From positions 248,001-312,000 of the forward strand of contig JAOARW010000053.1 of NCBI GenBank assembly GCA_025210475.1: a stretch of DNA of 64,000 nt, read 5' to 3'. This DNA is from Carboxylicivirga sp. (GTDB lineage Bacteria > Bacteroidota > Bacteroidia > Bacteroidales > Marinilabiliaceae). This document shows, piece after piece, positions 9,703-18,583 of this stretch (positions are counted from its first letter, which is position 1; each line of letters starts with the position of its first letter). Under the pieces are notes generated by a model. The model did not search any database and was not told the DNA's origin. It saw nothing but the letters and a program-made list of their open reading frames with translations. Position numbers and translations under genes: made by a program.

Positions 9703-11148
9703 TTATTTAAGGTCATTTAAACTATAACCCTGACGGATGAGTGATTCGGGCTTCATTAACTCCTTAAGTTGTTGTTGCTCCATAAGCTTAAGTTCACCAT
9801 TGGCAGCAAACACATCTATGCCCTTCTTTTTCATGTGTTTTGCCATTTCACTGGCTTTGTGATAGTCGATGTAAGGAGATAAAGCAGTTGTAACAGAGGG
9901 GTTTAAATAAACCGGGTTAATTGTATCGTCTGAGCTGCTTATTGTTAACTGACTGAATAAGTTCTGTTTAAGGGTTTTATTGCAGGCAATCAAAAGTTTT
10001 AGCGAATCGAGTAAGGCGTGACCGATGGATGGGAGATAGGCGTTTAAATCGAGGCATCCCTGGCCACATAATGATGCAATTTGCTGATCGTTGGCATAGA
10101 TTTTCTGAACTGCGCTAATAACAAATTCAGGTATTACCGGATTGACTTTCCCCGGCATTATGGAGCTTCCAACCTGACGTTGAGGGATGTTTAACTCCCG
10201 GTTGTTGAAAAGGTCGGAACTTAAGAGTCTAAGGTCATTCACCATTTTCTCCAGGTTGACAGCATGAGCCTTTAAAGTGGCACTGACTTCAACAAAGCGA
10301 TCTAAATTGGCCGTTGCATCCGATAAGTTTTCACTTCGTGTGAGCGGTAAGCCAGTCAGATGCTGAAGCTCGCTAACCACTTGCATAATAAAAAATCGTG
10401 GAATGCTGATACCTGTGCCAATGGCACCTCCGCCTAAATTCACTTCTTTAATGCGCTCGAAACATTTGGAGACCCGCCACCAATCTCGCGATAAAGCATT
10501 GTTATAGGTGCTGAAAAGGCGATCGTAGGTATTGGGCACGGCCGATTGCATTTGCGTATAGCCTTGTCGGATTACATTGCGGTATTTGCTTTCCTGTTTT
10601 TCAACAGCTTGTCGTAACTGATTGATGCTTTCCTCCAGTACGTTCAAGAGTTGCATTGCGGCTACAGTCAAAGCTGTTGGTATCACATCGTTGGTAGACT
10701 GAAAAACATTGGCTTGCTCAAAGGGATCGATCAGGGAATAATCACCCGGTGATTTTTGCTGGTGTAGAAGTGAGGCGTTGCTAATGATTTCGTTCACATT
10801 CATATTGATAGATGTACCCGCACCACCCTGGATTGCAGGTACAATAAAATGATCGAAGTATTTTCCGGCACTTACTTCTTCTGCACTTTTGATGAGTACA
10901 TTTATGATGTTGTCGTCTATAAATGCAATAGGAAGAGAATTGATATCGAATTTTGACTCGGCAGCCTTTTTAAACTTTAAATAGGTATGATAGCAAGCCA
11001 GTTTAACGGTACCAACGGCTTTGTACCATTCTTTAAAAAAAAGCGTGGTGTCAGGGAAATTCTCTGCTGCCCGAAATGAATGAATGCCATAAAGAGCATC
11101 ATCGGGTAGATTCACTTCACCTATAAAATCAGATTCAATTCTCATCAT
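9703..11148 (-). CDS. aspA: Aspartate ammonia-lyase (fumarase/aspartase superfamily)
   Basis: 481 residues, close to the usual aspartase length. The superfamily signature GSSIMPGKVNP with its catalytic serine loop lies at about residues 326-337. Other conserved pieces are QGGAGTSINMNVNE and FQSTNDVIPTALTVAA. Aspartase converts aspartate to fumarate and ammonia; fumarases of class II share these motifs, but GGAGTSxNMNxNE and overall similarity favour aspartase. The start falls three bases after the stop of the NtrC-like regulator, implying cotranscription. Aspartase genes are often found in [FeFe]-hydrogenase maturation clusters, and hydF is 5 kb away, so a link is plausible but not shown here. 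Confidence 0.85.
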   Translation of the reverse strand: MMRIESDFIGEVNLPDDALYGIHSFRAAENFPDTTLFFKEWYKAVGTVKLACYHTYLKFKKAAESKFDINSLPIAFIDDNIINVLIKSAEEVSAGKYFDHFIVPAIQGGAGTSINMNVNEIISNASLLHQQKSPGDYSLIDPFEQANVFQSTNDVIPTALTVAAMQLLNVLEESINQLRQAVEKQESKYRNVIRQGYTQMQSAVPNTYDRLFSTYNNALSRDWWRVSKCFERIKEVNLGGGAIGTGISIPRFFIMQVVSELQHLTGLPLTRSENLSDATANLDRFVEVSATLKAHAVNLEKMVNDLRLLSSDLFNNRELNIPQRQVGSSIMPGKVNPVIPEFVISAVQKIYANDQQIASLCGQGCLDLNAYLPSIGHALLDSLKLLIACNKTLKQNLFSQLTISSSDDTINPVYLNPSVTTALSPYIDYHKASEMAKHMKKKGIDVFAANGELKLMEQQQLKELMKPESLIRQGYSLNDLK

Positions 11149-11151
11149 TCT

Positions 11152-12315
11152 TTAATTCATCGGTCGTGCATAGGCCATTACATCATCTTTGGTAATGGTT
11201 TCTTGTCCCAGGATAATTAGTCGCTCAATCACATTTCTGAACTCACGAATATTACCTGTCCAGTTTATGGTTTTTAGTTCTTCAATGGCATCCTCGTTAA
11301 ACGTTTTCTGGGGCATGCCTAACTCATCGCAGATGATGTTTTTAAAGTGGTCCGTCAATAATGGAATATCGTCCTTACGATCATTAAGCGCTGGAACATG
11401 AATAAGTATCACACTTAAACGATGGTATAAGTCTTCGCGAAAATTGCTGTTGGAGATTTCCTCTTTCAGGTTTTTATTAGTCGCCGCCAATACGCGAACA
11501 TCCACCTTTATATCTTTATCGCTGCCTACCCGGCTAACAATGTTTTCCTGCAAAGCTCTGAGTACTTTAGCCTGTGCCGGAAGACTCATATCGCCAATCT
11601 CGTCGAGGAAGATGGTGCCACCATTGGCTTGTTCGAATTTACCTTTACGTTGTTTATGGGCCGAAGTAAAAGCACCTTTCTCATGACCAAACAGTTCACT
11701 TTCGATTAACTCAGAAGGAATGGCTGCGCAATTAACTTCAACAAATGGTTGACCGGCACGGTTGCTTTTTTCGTGTAACCAACGTGCCACCAGTTCTTTA
11801 CCGGTTCCATTTTCGCCTGTAATCAGCACGCGGGCATCGGTTGGGGCCACTTTGTCGATCATATTTTTTACCTGGGCAATGGGCTCCGATTCACCAATCA
11901 TATCGTAAGTCTTACTGACTTTACGCTTTAATACTTTGGTTTCAGTAACCAAGTCTTTCTTTTCAATGGCGTTGCGAATGGTAACCAGCATGCGATTTAG
12001 GTCGAGTGGCTTCTCGATAAAATCATAGGCTCCTTTTTTGATTGCTTCAACAGCGGTATCGATGTTCCCGTGACCTGATATCATAATGACCGGCGCATCG
12101 CGATTTTGTTCGTGTATTTTATCGAGTACCTCCATGCCATCCATATTGGGCATTTTGATATCACAAAGTATCACATCGTATTTATTCGCTTTGAATTGTT
12201 CCAGCCCCTGTTCACCATCTTCGGCCAAATCCACCGAATGATTTTCGTATTCCAGAATGTCTTTCAGGGTGTTTCGAATGCTTCGCTGATCGTCAATAAC
12301 TAATATTTTCGCCAT
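11152..12315 (-). CDS. NtrC-family response regulator lacking a HTH domain
   Basis: 387 residues. The receiver domain has DD near residues 8-9, the phospho-acceptor in LCDIKMPNMDG, and K in EKPLDL. The AAA+ domain has Walker A GENGTGKE, Walker B IFLDEIGD, and an arginine-finger region. The loop that contacts sigma-54 reads GAFTSA instead of GAFTGA. The protein ends shortly after the sensor-II helix (GNIREFRN) with no Fis-type DNA-binding domain. It may therefore act from solution or without promoter-specific binding. Neighbours are Ppx/GppA (10 bases upstream) and the aspartase (3 bases downstream). A partner kinase may be the one at 7380-8942. Confidence 0.9.
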   Translation of the reverse strand: MAKILVIDDQRSIRNTLKDILEYENHSVDLAEDGEQGLEQFKANKYDVILCDIKMPNMDGMEVLDKIHEQNRDAPVIMISGHGNIDTAVEAIKKGAYDFIEKPLDLNRMLVTIRNAIEKKDLVTETKVLKRKVSKTYDMIGESEPIAQVKNMIDKVAPTDARVLITGENGTGKELVARWLHEKSNRAGQPFVEVNCAAIPSELIESELFGHEKGAFTSAHKQRKGKFEQANGGTIFLDEIGDMSLPAQAKVLRALQENIVSRVGSDKDIKVDVRVLAATNKNLKEEISNSNFREDLYHRLSVILIHVPALNDRKDDIPLLTDHFKNIICDELGMPQKTFNEDAIEELKTINWTGNIREFRNVIERLIILGQETITKDDVMAYARPMN

Positions 12316-12325
12316 ATTTACTGAG

Positions 12326-13258
12326 TTACAGTTGGTTGTTTAATGTTTGGTAAATGGTGCCTTCCTTAAGAGCAAAGGCACATTGCCATATTTCTTTAAA
12401 ATTGAATTCTTTAACGATGAAGTTAATAAAAATACTTGCCAAAACAATCATTTCAACACGGTGCAGGTCCATTCGTTTCATCTTTTTCCGCTCCTCGCTG
12501 GTCGATTTTAAGAAGCACTCGTGCATTTGTTTGGCATAGTCAACCGGAATCTGATAGGTCATCACCTTTTTCATGTCGAGGTGAGGGTGATGCTCAGCAG
12601 CAATCATACCGGCAATGGTATCGAACGAACCGGAAGAGCCAATAAGTTTTTGTGTCGGATATTTTTTTAGAGCATCATAGAGCAATTGCAGTTCGGGCTT
12701 GATGTATTTTTCCACCTCTGCAATTTCGTCTTTAGTGATTGGATCTGATGGCTGAAATTTATCCAATAAACGAGCAATTCCCAGATCAAAGCTATGTTTC
12801 CACAATACACCATCTTTATTTGCAATGATCAATTCATTGGAGCCACCGCCAATATCAAGGATCATAACGCGTTCGTCACCAATTGGCACAACCTGTTTTA
12901 CACCATCAAAAATCAACTCAGCTTCTTTCTGTCCATCAATCACGTTGATGTCCAAATCCAGTTGGTCTTTTACCAGTTTAACAAACTCCTGACCATTTGA
13001 TGCGCTTCGAATGGCAGCCGTAGCCATGCAAATGACCTTGTCTACCCCATAAGGTTTCATGGTATCAATATGAGTTTGGAGAGCTGTGAGGCCGCGCTCC
13101 ATTGCTTCGGGTAGTATTTTTTTGTCGTTGATGCCGCCTTTACCCAATTTGGTAGGGTACTTATTTTCAAGTAGAATCTGGTAGTTGTTTTCGCCGGTTT
13201 GTTCGGCAATTAGCAAGTTAAAGGTGTTAGTACCAAGATCTATAATAGCTATTTTCAT
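12326..13258 (-). CDS. Ppx/GppA family exopolyphosphatase / pppGpp phosphatase
   Basis: 310 residues of the sugar kinase/Hsp70/actin fold. The N-terminal phosphate loop DLGTNTFNLLI and the second motif ILDIGGGSNELII are clear, with GSSGSFD near residue 208. It hydrolyses terminal phosphate of polyphosphate or converts pppGpp to ppGpp; the short form lacks the C-terminal HD-like extension of E. coli Ppx. It appears first in the minus-strand group with the NtrC-like regulator. A CHAD protein, a family linked to polyphosphate, is 3 kb upstream on the same strand. Confidence 0.9.
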   Translation of the reverse strand: MKIAIIDLGTNTFNLLIAEQTGENNYQILLENKYPTKLGKGGINDKKILPEAMERGLTALQTHIDTMKPYGVDKVICMATAAIRSASNGQEFVKLVKDQLDLDINVIDGQKEAELIFDGVKQVVPIGDERVMILDIGGGSNELIIANKDGVLWKHSFDLGIARLLDKFQPSDPITKDEIAEVEKYIKPELQLLYDALKKYPTQKLIGSSGSFDTIAGMIAAEHHPHLDMKKVMTYQIPVDYAKQMHECFLKSTSEERKKMKRMDLHRVEMIVLASIFINFIVKEFNFKEIWQCAFALKEGTIYQTLNNQL

Positions 13259-13319
13259 TTATGTAGAATCATTTTTTATCAGGAGGCTAATGTACGCAAA
13301 ATAGCCAGGAGAAATAAAA

Positions 13320-13351
13320 CGAGGCTGAATCAATTTTATGAAACAGCCTCG
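13320..13351 (-). terminator. Terminator after the ABC exporter genes
   Basis: CGAGGCTG at 13320-13327 pairs with CAGCCTCG at 13344-13351. On the minus strand the hairpin is followed by TTTTATTT, and on the plus strand by a weaker T-rich stretch. It separates the ABC pair from the Ppx/GppA gene. Confidence 0.7.
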
Positions 13352-13373
13352 CTAATTTTTTATTTCAGTTTTC

Positions 13374-14723
13374 TTATTTTCCGGAATACCTGAACCATTT
13401 CCAAAGTTCTTTATACGATATTTTTTTACCATACATTAATATGCCGGTACGATAGATTCGACCAGCAAACCAGGTTGTGAAAATAAAGGTGCCAATCAGA
13501 ATAAATAATGATAAAGCCAATTGCCATACCGGAGGTTGAAATGGTATACGTGCCATCATAACCACAGGTGAGGTAAATGGTACCATGGAGAACCAAAATG
13601 CCAGATCGCCGGTTGGATTTCTAAAGGCCGTCATTGCTACATAAATAGCCAATATTAAGGGCATCATCACCGGCATTATAAATTGCTGACCATCGGCTTC
13701 ATTATCAATGGCTGCACCAACGGCTGCAAATAAACTGGCGTACAATAAATAGCCTCCCAGGAAGTATAATAGGAAAAGAAATAAGCTGCTGATCAAATCG
13801 AGCGAAAGCAATTTGCTGATTACGTTGGTAAAACTCTGTCCGAACTCTGACATTTCTGCTGCTTCAATAGGTGCTGAATTGATGGATTCAACCAACTCGG
13901 TACTGTTCTGATTGCTAACCGTGGATATGTCGCCTGTAAATACAGTTAATAGTACCATAACAATGGAGGCTGTCAGAATCACCCAAAGAAGGAACTGTGT
14001 TAAAGCAACCAGTGCGATGCCAACTATTTTTCCCATCATTAATTGAAATGGCTTAACCGACGACACGATAACTTCTACAATACGGCTGACTTTTTCTTCC
14101 ATTACGCCACGCATCACCTGCATGCCATAAATGAGTACAAACATGTAAATCATCATAGCAAAAACAATGGCAGCAACCATGATTAATTCGGTTGAGCTTT
14201 CTGTTTCGGTACCATCATCGCCCAGTTTAATGGTTTTTACGCTTACCTTTACTGCATTAACTTCTTTGATGATGGCGTCCAGTCCGTCGATGTCGTAACT
14301 CGCCAGTTTCTCGTTTTTCAAATGATTTTCCAGGCTTCGTGAGATGTGGTTTTTAACATCAATGGTGATTTGCTTATCGGAGTATATCTTAACTGCATTC
14401 GGGTTTTGAAGCAAATCTTCTTCGATAATCATGTAGGCATTATAACCTTTATTCTGATATTCTTCCGATATGTTTTCGGCCTCTGACGATTTAAGCCAGC
14501 TGAATTTCAAGAAATCGGTGCTTTGAACCTGATCGATGTATTTGCCGGTTTGATCAACGAAGGCGATCTTTTTTTCATCGGTATCCTCCATGGAGGCGAA
14601 CCATCCGGGCAGAACCATCATGGCCGCAAAAAGTATTGGCCCGATGATAGTCATGATAATAAAGCTTTTCTTTTTTACACGGGTGGTATATTCTCGTTGG
14701 ATGATTAATGATATTTTACTCAT
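13374..14723 (-). CDS. ABC-2 type exporter permease (NatB-like)
   Basis: 449 residues. The N-terminus (QREYTTRVKKKSFIIMT) leads into a first membrane helix, followed by a large extracytoplasmic domain (about residues 40-175) and then five or six helices between about 180 and 430. This is the ABC-2/NatB topology. It should form an exporter with the ATPase encoded six bases upstream. The NatAB name reflects sodium export in Bacillus, but the substrate here is not evident from sequence. Confidence 0.88.
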   Translation of the reverse strand: MSKISLIIQREYTTRVKKKSFIIMTIIGPILFAAMMVLPGWFASMEDTDEKKIAFVDQTGKYIDQVQSTDFLKFSWLKSSEAENISEEYQNKGYNAYMIIEEDLLQNPNAVKIYSDKQITIDVKNHISRSLENHLKNEKLASYDIDGLDAIIKEVNAVKVSVKTIKLGDDGTETESSTELIMVAAIVFAMMIYMFVLIYGMQVMRGVMEEKVSRIVEVIVSSVKPFQLMMGKIVGIALVALTQFLLWVILTASIVMVLLTVFTGDISTVSNQNSTELVESINSAPIEAAEMSEFGQSFTNVISKLLSLDLISSLFLFLLYFLGGYLLYASLFAAVGAAIDNEADGQQFIMPVMMPLILAIYVAMTAFRNPTGDLAFWFSMVPFTSPVVMMARIPFQPPVWQLALSLFILIGTFIFTTWFAGRIYRTGILMYGKKISYKELWKWFRYSGK

Positions 14724-14729
14724 GAGGCT

Positions 14730-15665
14730 TTATTTATGGGATTTGGTAAGGTTACTTTGTTCAACCACTTTAATGAAGATGTCATTCATGGTAGGTAGTA
14801 CTTCCTGGAGGCCATGAATTTGAACATCGTTAAGGATTTTACCAACCAATTGGTTAACATTGGCTTCGTTAAGCAGTTCGATATAAGCGGTCGCATGTCC
14901 GTTAACCTGGTCAATCTTCCTGATGTTAAAGTTATCAGCTAATTTATCCTTTAATAAGGCATCGTCACCGGTATAATCGAGTTTGATGATATTGTCCTTA
15001 TAGCTTTGACGGATTTCATCAATCTGACCATTTAATATGGTTTTTGATTGGTTGATTAAGGTGATGTGATCACACAATTCCTCAACCGATCCCATGTTGT
15101 GAGTAGAGAATAGTATTGTCGAACCATTTTCTTTCAGTTGAAGTATTTCCTTTTTCAACAGATTGGCATTAATAGGATCAAAGCCACTAAAAGGTTCATC
15201 AAAAATCAAGAGTTTGGGCTCGTGCAACACGGTTACAACAAACTGAATTTTTTGTTGCATACCTTTCGATAGCTCTTCCACCTTTTTATCCCACCAGGGT
15301 TGAATTTCGAATTTCTCAAACCAGAATTTAAGCTTTTTAAGCGCGTCGGCACGGCTCATACCTTTCATTCGGGCCAGGTATAAGGCTTGTTCACCAACCT
15401 TCATCTTTTTATATAAGCCACGTTCTTCGGGCAAATAACCAATTCGATGCACATCATCGGGGCGCAGGGGCCGACCATTAAAAAGAATTTCGCCTGAATC
15501 GGGGCCGGTAATTTGGTTGATAATACGTATTAGTGTGGTTTTTCCTGCTCCATTGGGGCCGAGCAGGCCATAGATACTGTTTTGAGGAACCTGAAGGTTA
15601 ACCTCATTAAGTGCAAGGTGGTTAGCGTACTTTTTAACCACTTGCCTGGCTTCAAGAAACATCAT
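14730..15665 (-). CDS. ABC transporter ATP-binding protein (NatA-like)
   Basis: 311 residues. Walker A is GPNGAGKTT, the signature is LSKGMQQK, Walker B is LLIFDEPFSGFD, and the switch histidine lies in STHN. A C-terminal DUF4162-like region of about 90 residues follows the nucleotide-binding domain, as in many ABC-2 exporter ATPases. It forms an operon with the permease (six-base gap). The start has two ATG codons in a row (MMFLEA). Confidence 0.92.
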   Translation of the reverse strand: MMFLEARQVVKKYANHLALNEVNLQVPQNSIYGLLGPNGAGKTTLIRIINQITGPDSGEILFNGRPLRPDDVHRIGYLPEERGLYKKMKVGEQALYLARMKGMSRADALKKLKFWFEKFEIQPWWDKKVEELSKGMQQKIQFVVTVLHEPKLLIFDEPFSGFDPINANLLKKEILQLKENGSTILFSTHNMGSVEELCDHITLINQSKTILNGQIDEIRQSYKDNIIKLDYTGDDALLKDKLADNFNIRKIDQVNGHATAYIELLNEANVNQLVGKILNDVQIHGLQEVLPTMNDIFIKVVEQSNLTKSHK

Positions 15666-15736
15666 AGGTTAGTTGTTATATTTTGCAGTGAAGATAAGGT
15701 TTTTAGCTGTTTAAGAAAATATTACCTGCCAATATG

Positions 15737-16177
15737 CTAAAACCACGTTGCACCCAGTTGCTCTCTGAATGGCCATGGAATGGATGCGATGATGAGAATT
15801 AAGGCGATGGTGTTATACCAAAACAGTTTTTTATGGGTTATGTAATTGCTGTATGCCTTTGATCGGGCTGCACTATGAATAACCAGAATTGTGGCAATCA
15901 GCATCATTAAGGGGTGCTCTAAAGTGAAGAAGCGTAATAGGGTACTTTTAAACATCTCGACACTGAATAGTACCTTGGGGCTTATGGTAAATAAACCCAA
16001 TCCAATCATAAATTGTGTCAGAAGCAGGCCTGAGTTAAGTTTCACCAGTACATGGTGACTGCCGGCATATTTGTATTTACGTGTCCAGCCAAGCAGGCTT
16101 TGTATGATTACGATCAGTATTAAAGCCAGAACAATATATCGTAAACCACTATGTGCGTGTATGAGTCCGTTGTACAT
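15737..16177 (-). CDS. Small four-helix membrane protein, cytochrome b561-like appearance
   Basis: About 146 residues from the ATG at 16177 (MYNGLIHAHSGLRY); an upstream ATG at 16201 would add eight residues. It has four predicted membrane helices and well-placed histidines: HAHSG near the N-terminus, GSHH between helices 1 and 2, EHP before helix 3, and THKK before helix 4. Such proteins are widespread in Bacteroidetes and are often called cytochrome b-like. Haem binding is inference from the histidines. It is flanked by short spacers on both sides and oriented with the ABC genes. Confidence 0.7.
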   Translation of the reverse strand: MYNGLIHAHSGLRYIVLALILIVIIQSLLGWTRKYKYAGSHHVLVKLNSGLLLTQFMIGLGLFTISPKVLFSVEMFKSTLLRFFTLEHPLMMLIATILVIHSAARSKAYSNYITHKKLFWYNTIALILIIASIPWPFREQLGATWF

Positions 16178-16275
16178 ATTACAATTTTTTAAAAGAAACA
16201 TGTTAAGGCTCGAATTGTTCTATGGCTTAGCTGTTAGTGTTTCTCGTTAATGGATTTTAGATTTACATTACTTAT

Positions 16276-17181
16276 TTACTCACGGCTAATTAGCCAGTAT
16301 GAAGTAATTCGTTTGGCAAATGCCTGGGTGTCTTCGGTAAATAATTTTCCAAGTAATGGCCACATTTCTCGATGCAAGTGATCTTGTTCCTGAACAAATG
16401 AATCAATCAGTTTTTTACTATCAGCCTTTGAAATGACAGATTCAGGCAATTGATCAATTAAGGTGATTGCTTCTGATATATTATGGTCGTCGCCCAAAAG
16501 ATCGGAAGCACGCTTTAAAGAGGTGGAATAGGTTTTGAAAAAATCGGGCCATACTTCCTGAATCAATAGCATTTGATTAAGCAAATACTTCACTTTTTTT
16601 CGAAGCAGGTGAAGCTCATGACTATCTAACTTCTGTTGTACATCTGCAATTTTTTTAAGGCATTGACTATAAGCATTGGAAACGCCTTGTCTGATGGTGT
16701 GCGGCCCAAGAAAATCAAAAGGAAATTTATCCAGTTCGGCCAGAGAACTTTGCATTTCTTCCTTAATGGTAATTAAGGATTGCTTATCGTTAACAAGTTT
16801 TAATTCATCCTCTTTTCGGGTATTAAGATAGTTGATCAGTTGGATAAACTGATCTTCAGGAATCTGAATTTCTTCGGCCTGAAAATTATCAGCCAGATAA
16901 GAAATGATGACATGGTAATCGCGCAGCAGCGACAGTTGGCGTGCCAAATCTCTGAACCTGACATTTTCCTGTTGATAAAGTTCTTCGCCAATATCCCATC
17001 GAACAAGCCTTAGTATCGCTCGGATTCGTTTGATTGCTTTTCGGATTTCGTGGACCGTAGTGTCAATATCATTGGGGATGGCACTCAGGTGTTCAATGTA
17101 TTCGAACTGCTCTTTCAAAACCCTGATAACTCCCTCTTTCAACTCCTCTTGATTATCTATAGCATATCGGAACATAAGCAT
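16276..17181 (-). CDS. CHAD domain protein
   Basis: 301 residues, almost all helical, with the CHAD pattern: paired histidines and many positively charged residues (VHEIRKAIKRIRAILRLVRW, then LRDYHV, HLLRKKVKYLL, LGDDHN). CHAD domains bind polyphosphate and are often near polyphosphate enzymes. A Ppx/GppA phosphatase lies 3 kb downstream on the same strand, which fits. The gene diverges from the secreted protein gene at 17282 across about 100 bases that must contain both promoters. Confidence 0.85.
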   Translation of the reverse strand: MLMFRYAIDNQEELKEGVIRVLKEQFEYIEHLSAIPNDIDTTVHEIRKAIKRIRAILRLVRWDIGEELYQQENVRFRDLARQLSLLRDYHVIISYLADNFQAEEIQIPEDQFIQLINYLNTRKEDELKLVNDKQSLITIKEEMQSSLAELDKFPFDFLGPHTIRQGVSNAYSQCLKKIADVQQKLDSHELHLLRKKVKYLLNQMLLIQEVWPDFFKTYSTSLKRASDLLGDDHNISEAITLIDQLPESVISKADSKKLIDSFVQEQDHLHREMWPLLGKLFTEDTQAFAKRITSYWLISRE

Positions 17182-17281
17182 CTCATTTTATACATTAAAC
17201 TACGTATTAAATATTTGAATTTCAAGATGATTTTTACCGATGTCAATTTTTTCATAAATTATCGTGCAAATAATTAAGGGT

Positions 17282-18325
17282 ATGTATTGGGTAAAACAGT
17301 TTTTTTTGATGGTTGGTGTGGTGCTGATGTGCTTGCCTGTTGGTGCTCAGCAAAATGAAAAGGAAATTCATCCCTCTTTTTTTACGCAGGATGAAATTCT
17401 TAAAGTGCGTTTATATTTTGATATAAGTACACATATTCGAAAGAAGAGTGAGGATTATTGTCAGAGCAGATTGGTAATTTATTTTAGCGAAACAGATTCG
17501 GCAGTACATAAAGTTCGTTGCAGGGCACGCGGAAATTTTCGTCGGGATAATTGCTTATTTCCACCGGTCATGCTCAATTTTAAACCCGATACACTTTTTA
17601 CAGAAGATGGTTACCTGACTAAAGTTAAGATGGTGACCCATTGTATGAATTCAAGGATTTATAAAGAATATATGCTGGAAGAATACTTGATTTATAAATT
17701 ATGGGAGCTGATTAGTCCATATGCTTTACGAACTTGTTTGCTCGATATCGATTACATCGATCTTGGGGAGCGGGGTAAGCATACCAAGGCAAAGGGTTTT
17801 TTTATCGAACCGATGTATATGTTGGCCAATCGAACGGAAACCATTGAAGTTAAAGGAGAGTATTTTAAAGATGCGGAAATAAACGCGATGGATGCCGATC
17901 GTGTGGCATTTTTCAATTATATGATTGGCAATACTGATTGGCGTATAAAAAGCGGGCATAATATAAAATTTATCAAACGCTTTGGTCACCGGCGCGAAGA
18001 GGTAACCGCCATACCTTACGACTTTGATCATGCCGGATTTGTAGACGCATCTTATGCTATTCCTTCTCAATGGTCGAGTGCCGAAGAGGTTCGTGAACGC
18101 GATTATGTTGGGCGTTGTCGCGATTACGATGAAAACTACCATGCTTTAATCGATGAGTTTCTAGCTGTGGAGGAAGCTATTTATGAAACCATCTTAAACT
18201 TCGAATACCTCGATGCTAAATCAAAAAAAGCTTTGTATAAATACATTGCCGCATTTTATAAAGAAATAAAAAGACCAAAAATCTTTATTCGCACTCTGCA
18301 TGAGGAATGTCTTGATCGTTATTAA
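17282..18325 (+). CDS. Secreted CotH-like protein of unknown function
   Basis: 347 residues from the ATG at 17282; the GTG at 17264 would add six residues before the signal peptide. A clear signal peptide (FFLMVGVVLMCLPVGAQ) ends near residue 24. The body has KVRCRARGNFRR, FNYMIGNTDWRIKSGHNIKFI and IPYDFDHAGFVDASYA, which look like the RG-nucleotide loop, catalytic-loop and DFD metal-site segments of the CotH atypical kinase fold. Related uncharacterised proteins are frequent in Bacteroidetes. A kinase activity on secreted targets is inference. It stands alone, with no operon partner. Confidence 0.75.
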   Translation: MYWVKQFFLMVGVVLMCLPVGAQQNEKEIHPSFFTQDEILKVRLYFDISTHIRKKSEDYCQSRLVIYFSETDSAVHKVRCRARGNFRRDNCLFPPVMLNFKPDTLFTEDGYLTKVKMVTHCMNSRIYKEYMLEEYLIYKLWELISPYALRTCLLDIDYIDLGERGKHTKAKGFFIEPMYMLANRTETIEVKGEYFKDAEINAMDADRVAFFNYMIGNTDWRIKSGHNIKFIKRFGHRREEVTAIPYDFDHAGFVDASYAIPSQWSSAEEVRERDYVGRCRDYDENYHALIDEFLAVEEAIYETILNFEYLDAKSKKALYKYIAAFYKEIKRPKIFIRTLHEECLDRY

Positions 18326-18495
18326 ACTTTGAAATTTGTTGCTTGTTTATTTGATGAAGAATAAAATAAGCGGATGTAACGAGTCATGAGAAAAGTTCTC
18401 ACGCACAAGGATGATTATATTTCAGGCGAGTTCCATCCCTGCATGCGGGATTAGTTATTGCGATTAAAAGAAAATTTGAACACATGAAACGACCA

Positions 18496-18520
18496 TGTAA
18501 ATTCAATTATTCAATTTACA
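18496..18520. promoter_or_regulatory. Dyad upstream of the epimerase gene
   Basis: TGTAAATT at 18496-18503 and AATTTACA at 18513-18520 are perfect inverted copies with a 9-base spacer, 64 bases before the ATG at 18584. The size suits a dimeric regulator site, but the DNA is AT-rich and chance is possible. Confidence 0.35.
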
Positions 18521-18583
18521 CACAGGAGAATGATTGAATTTATTTGGGAGTTCCATCGGGCAAATGAAAATAAATTTAGACAG

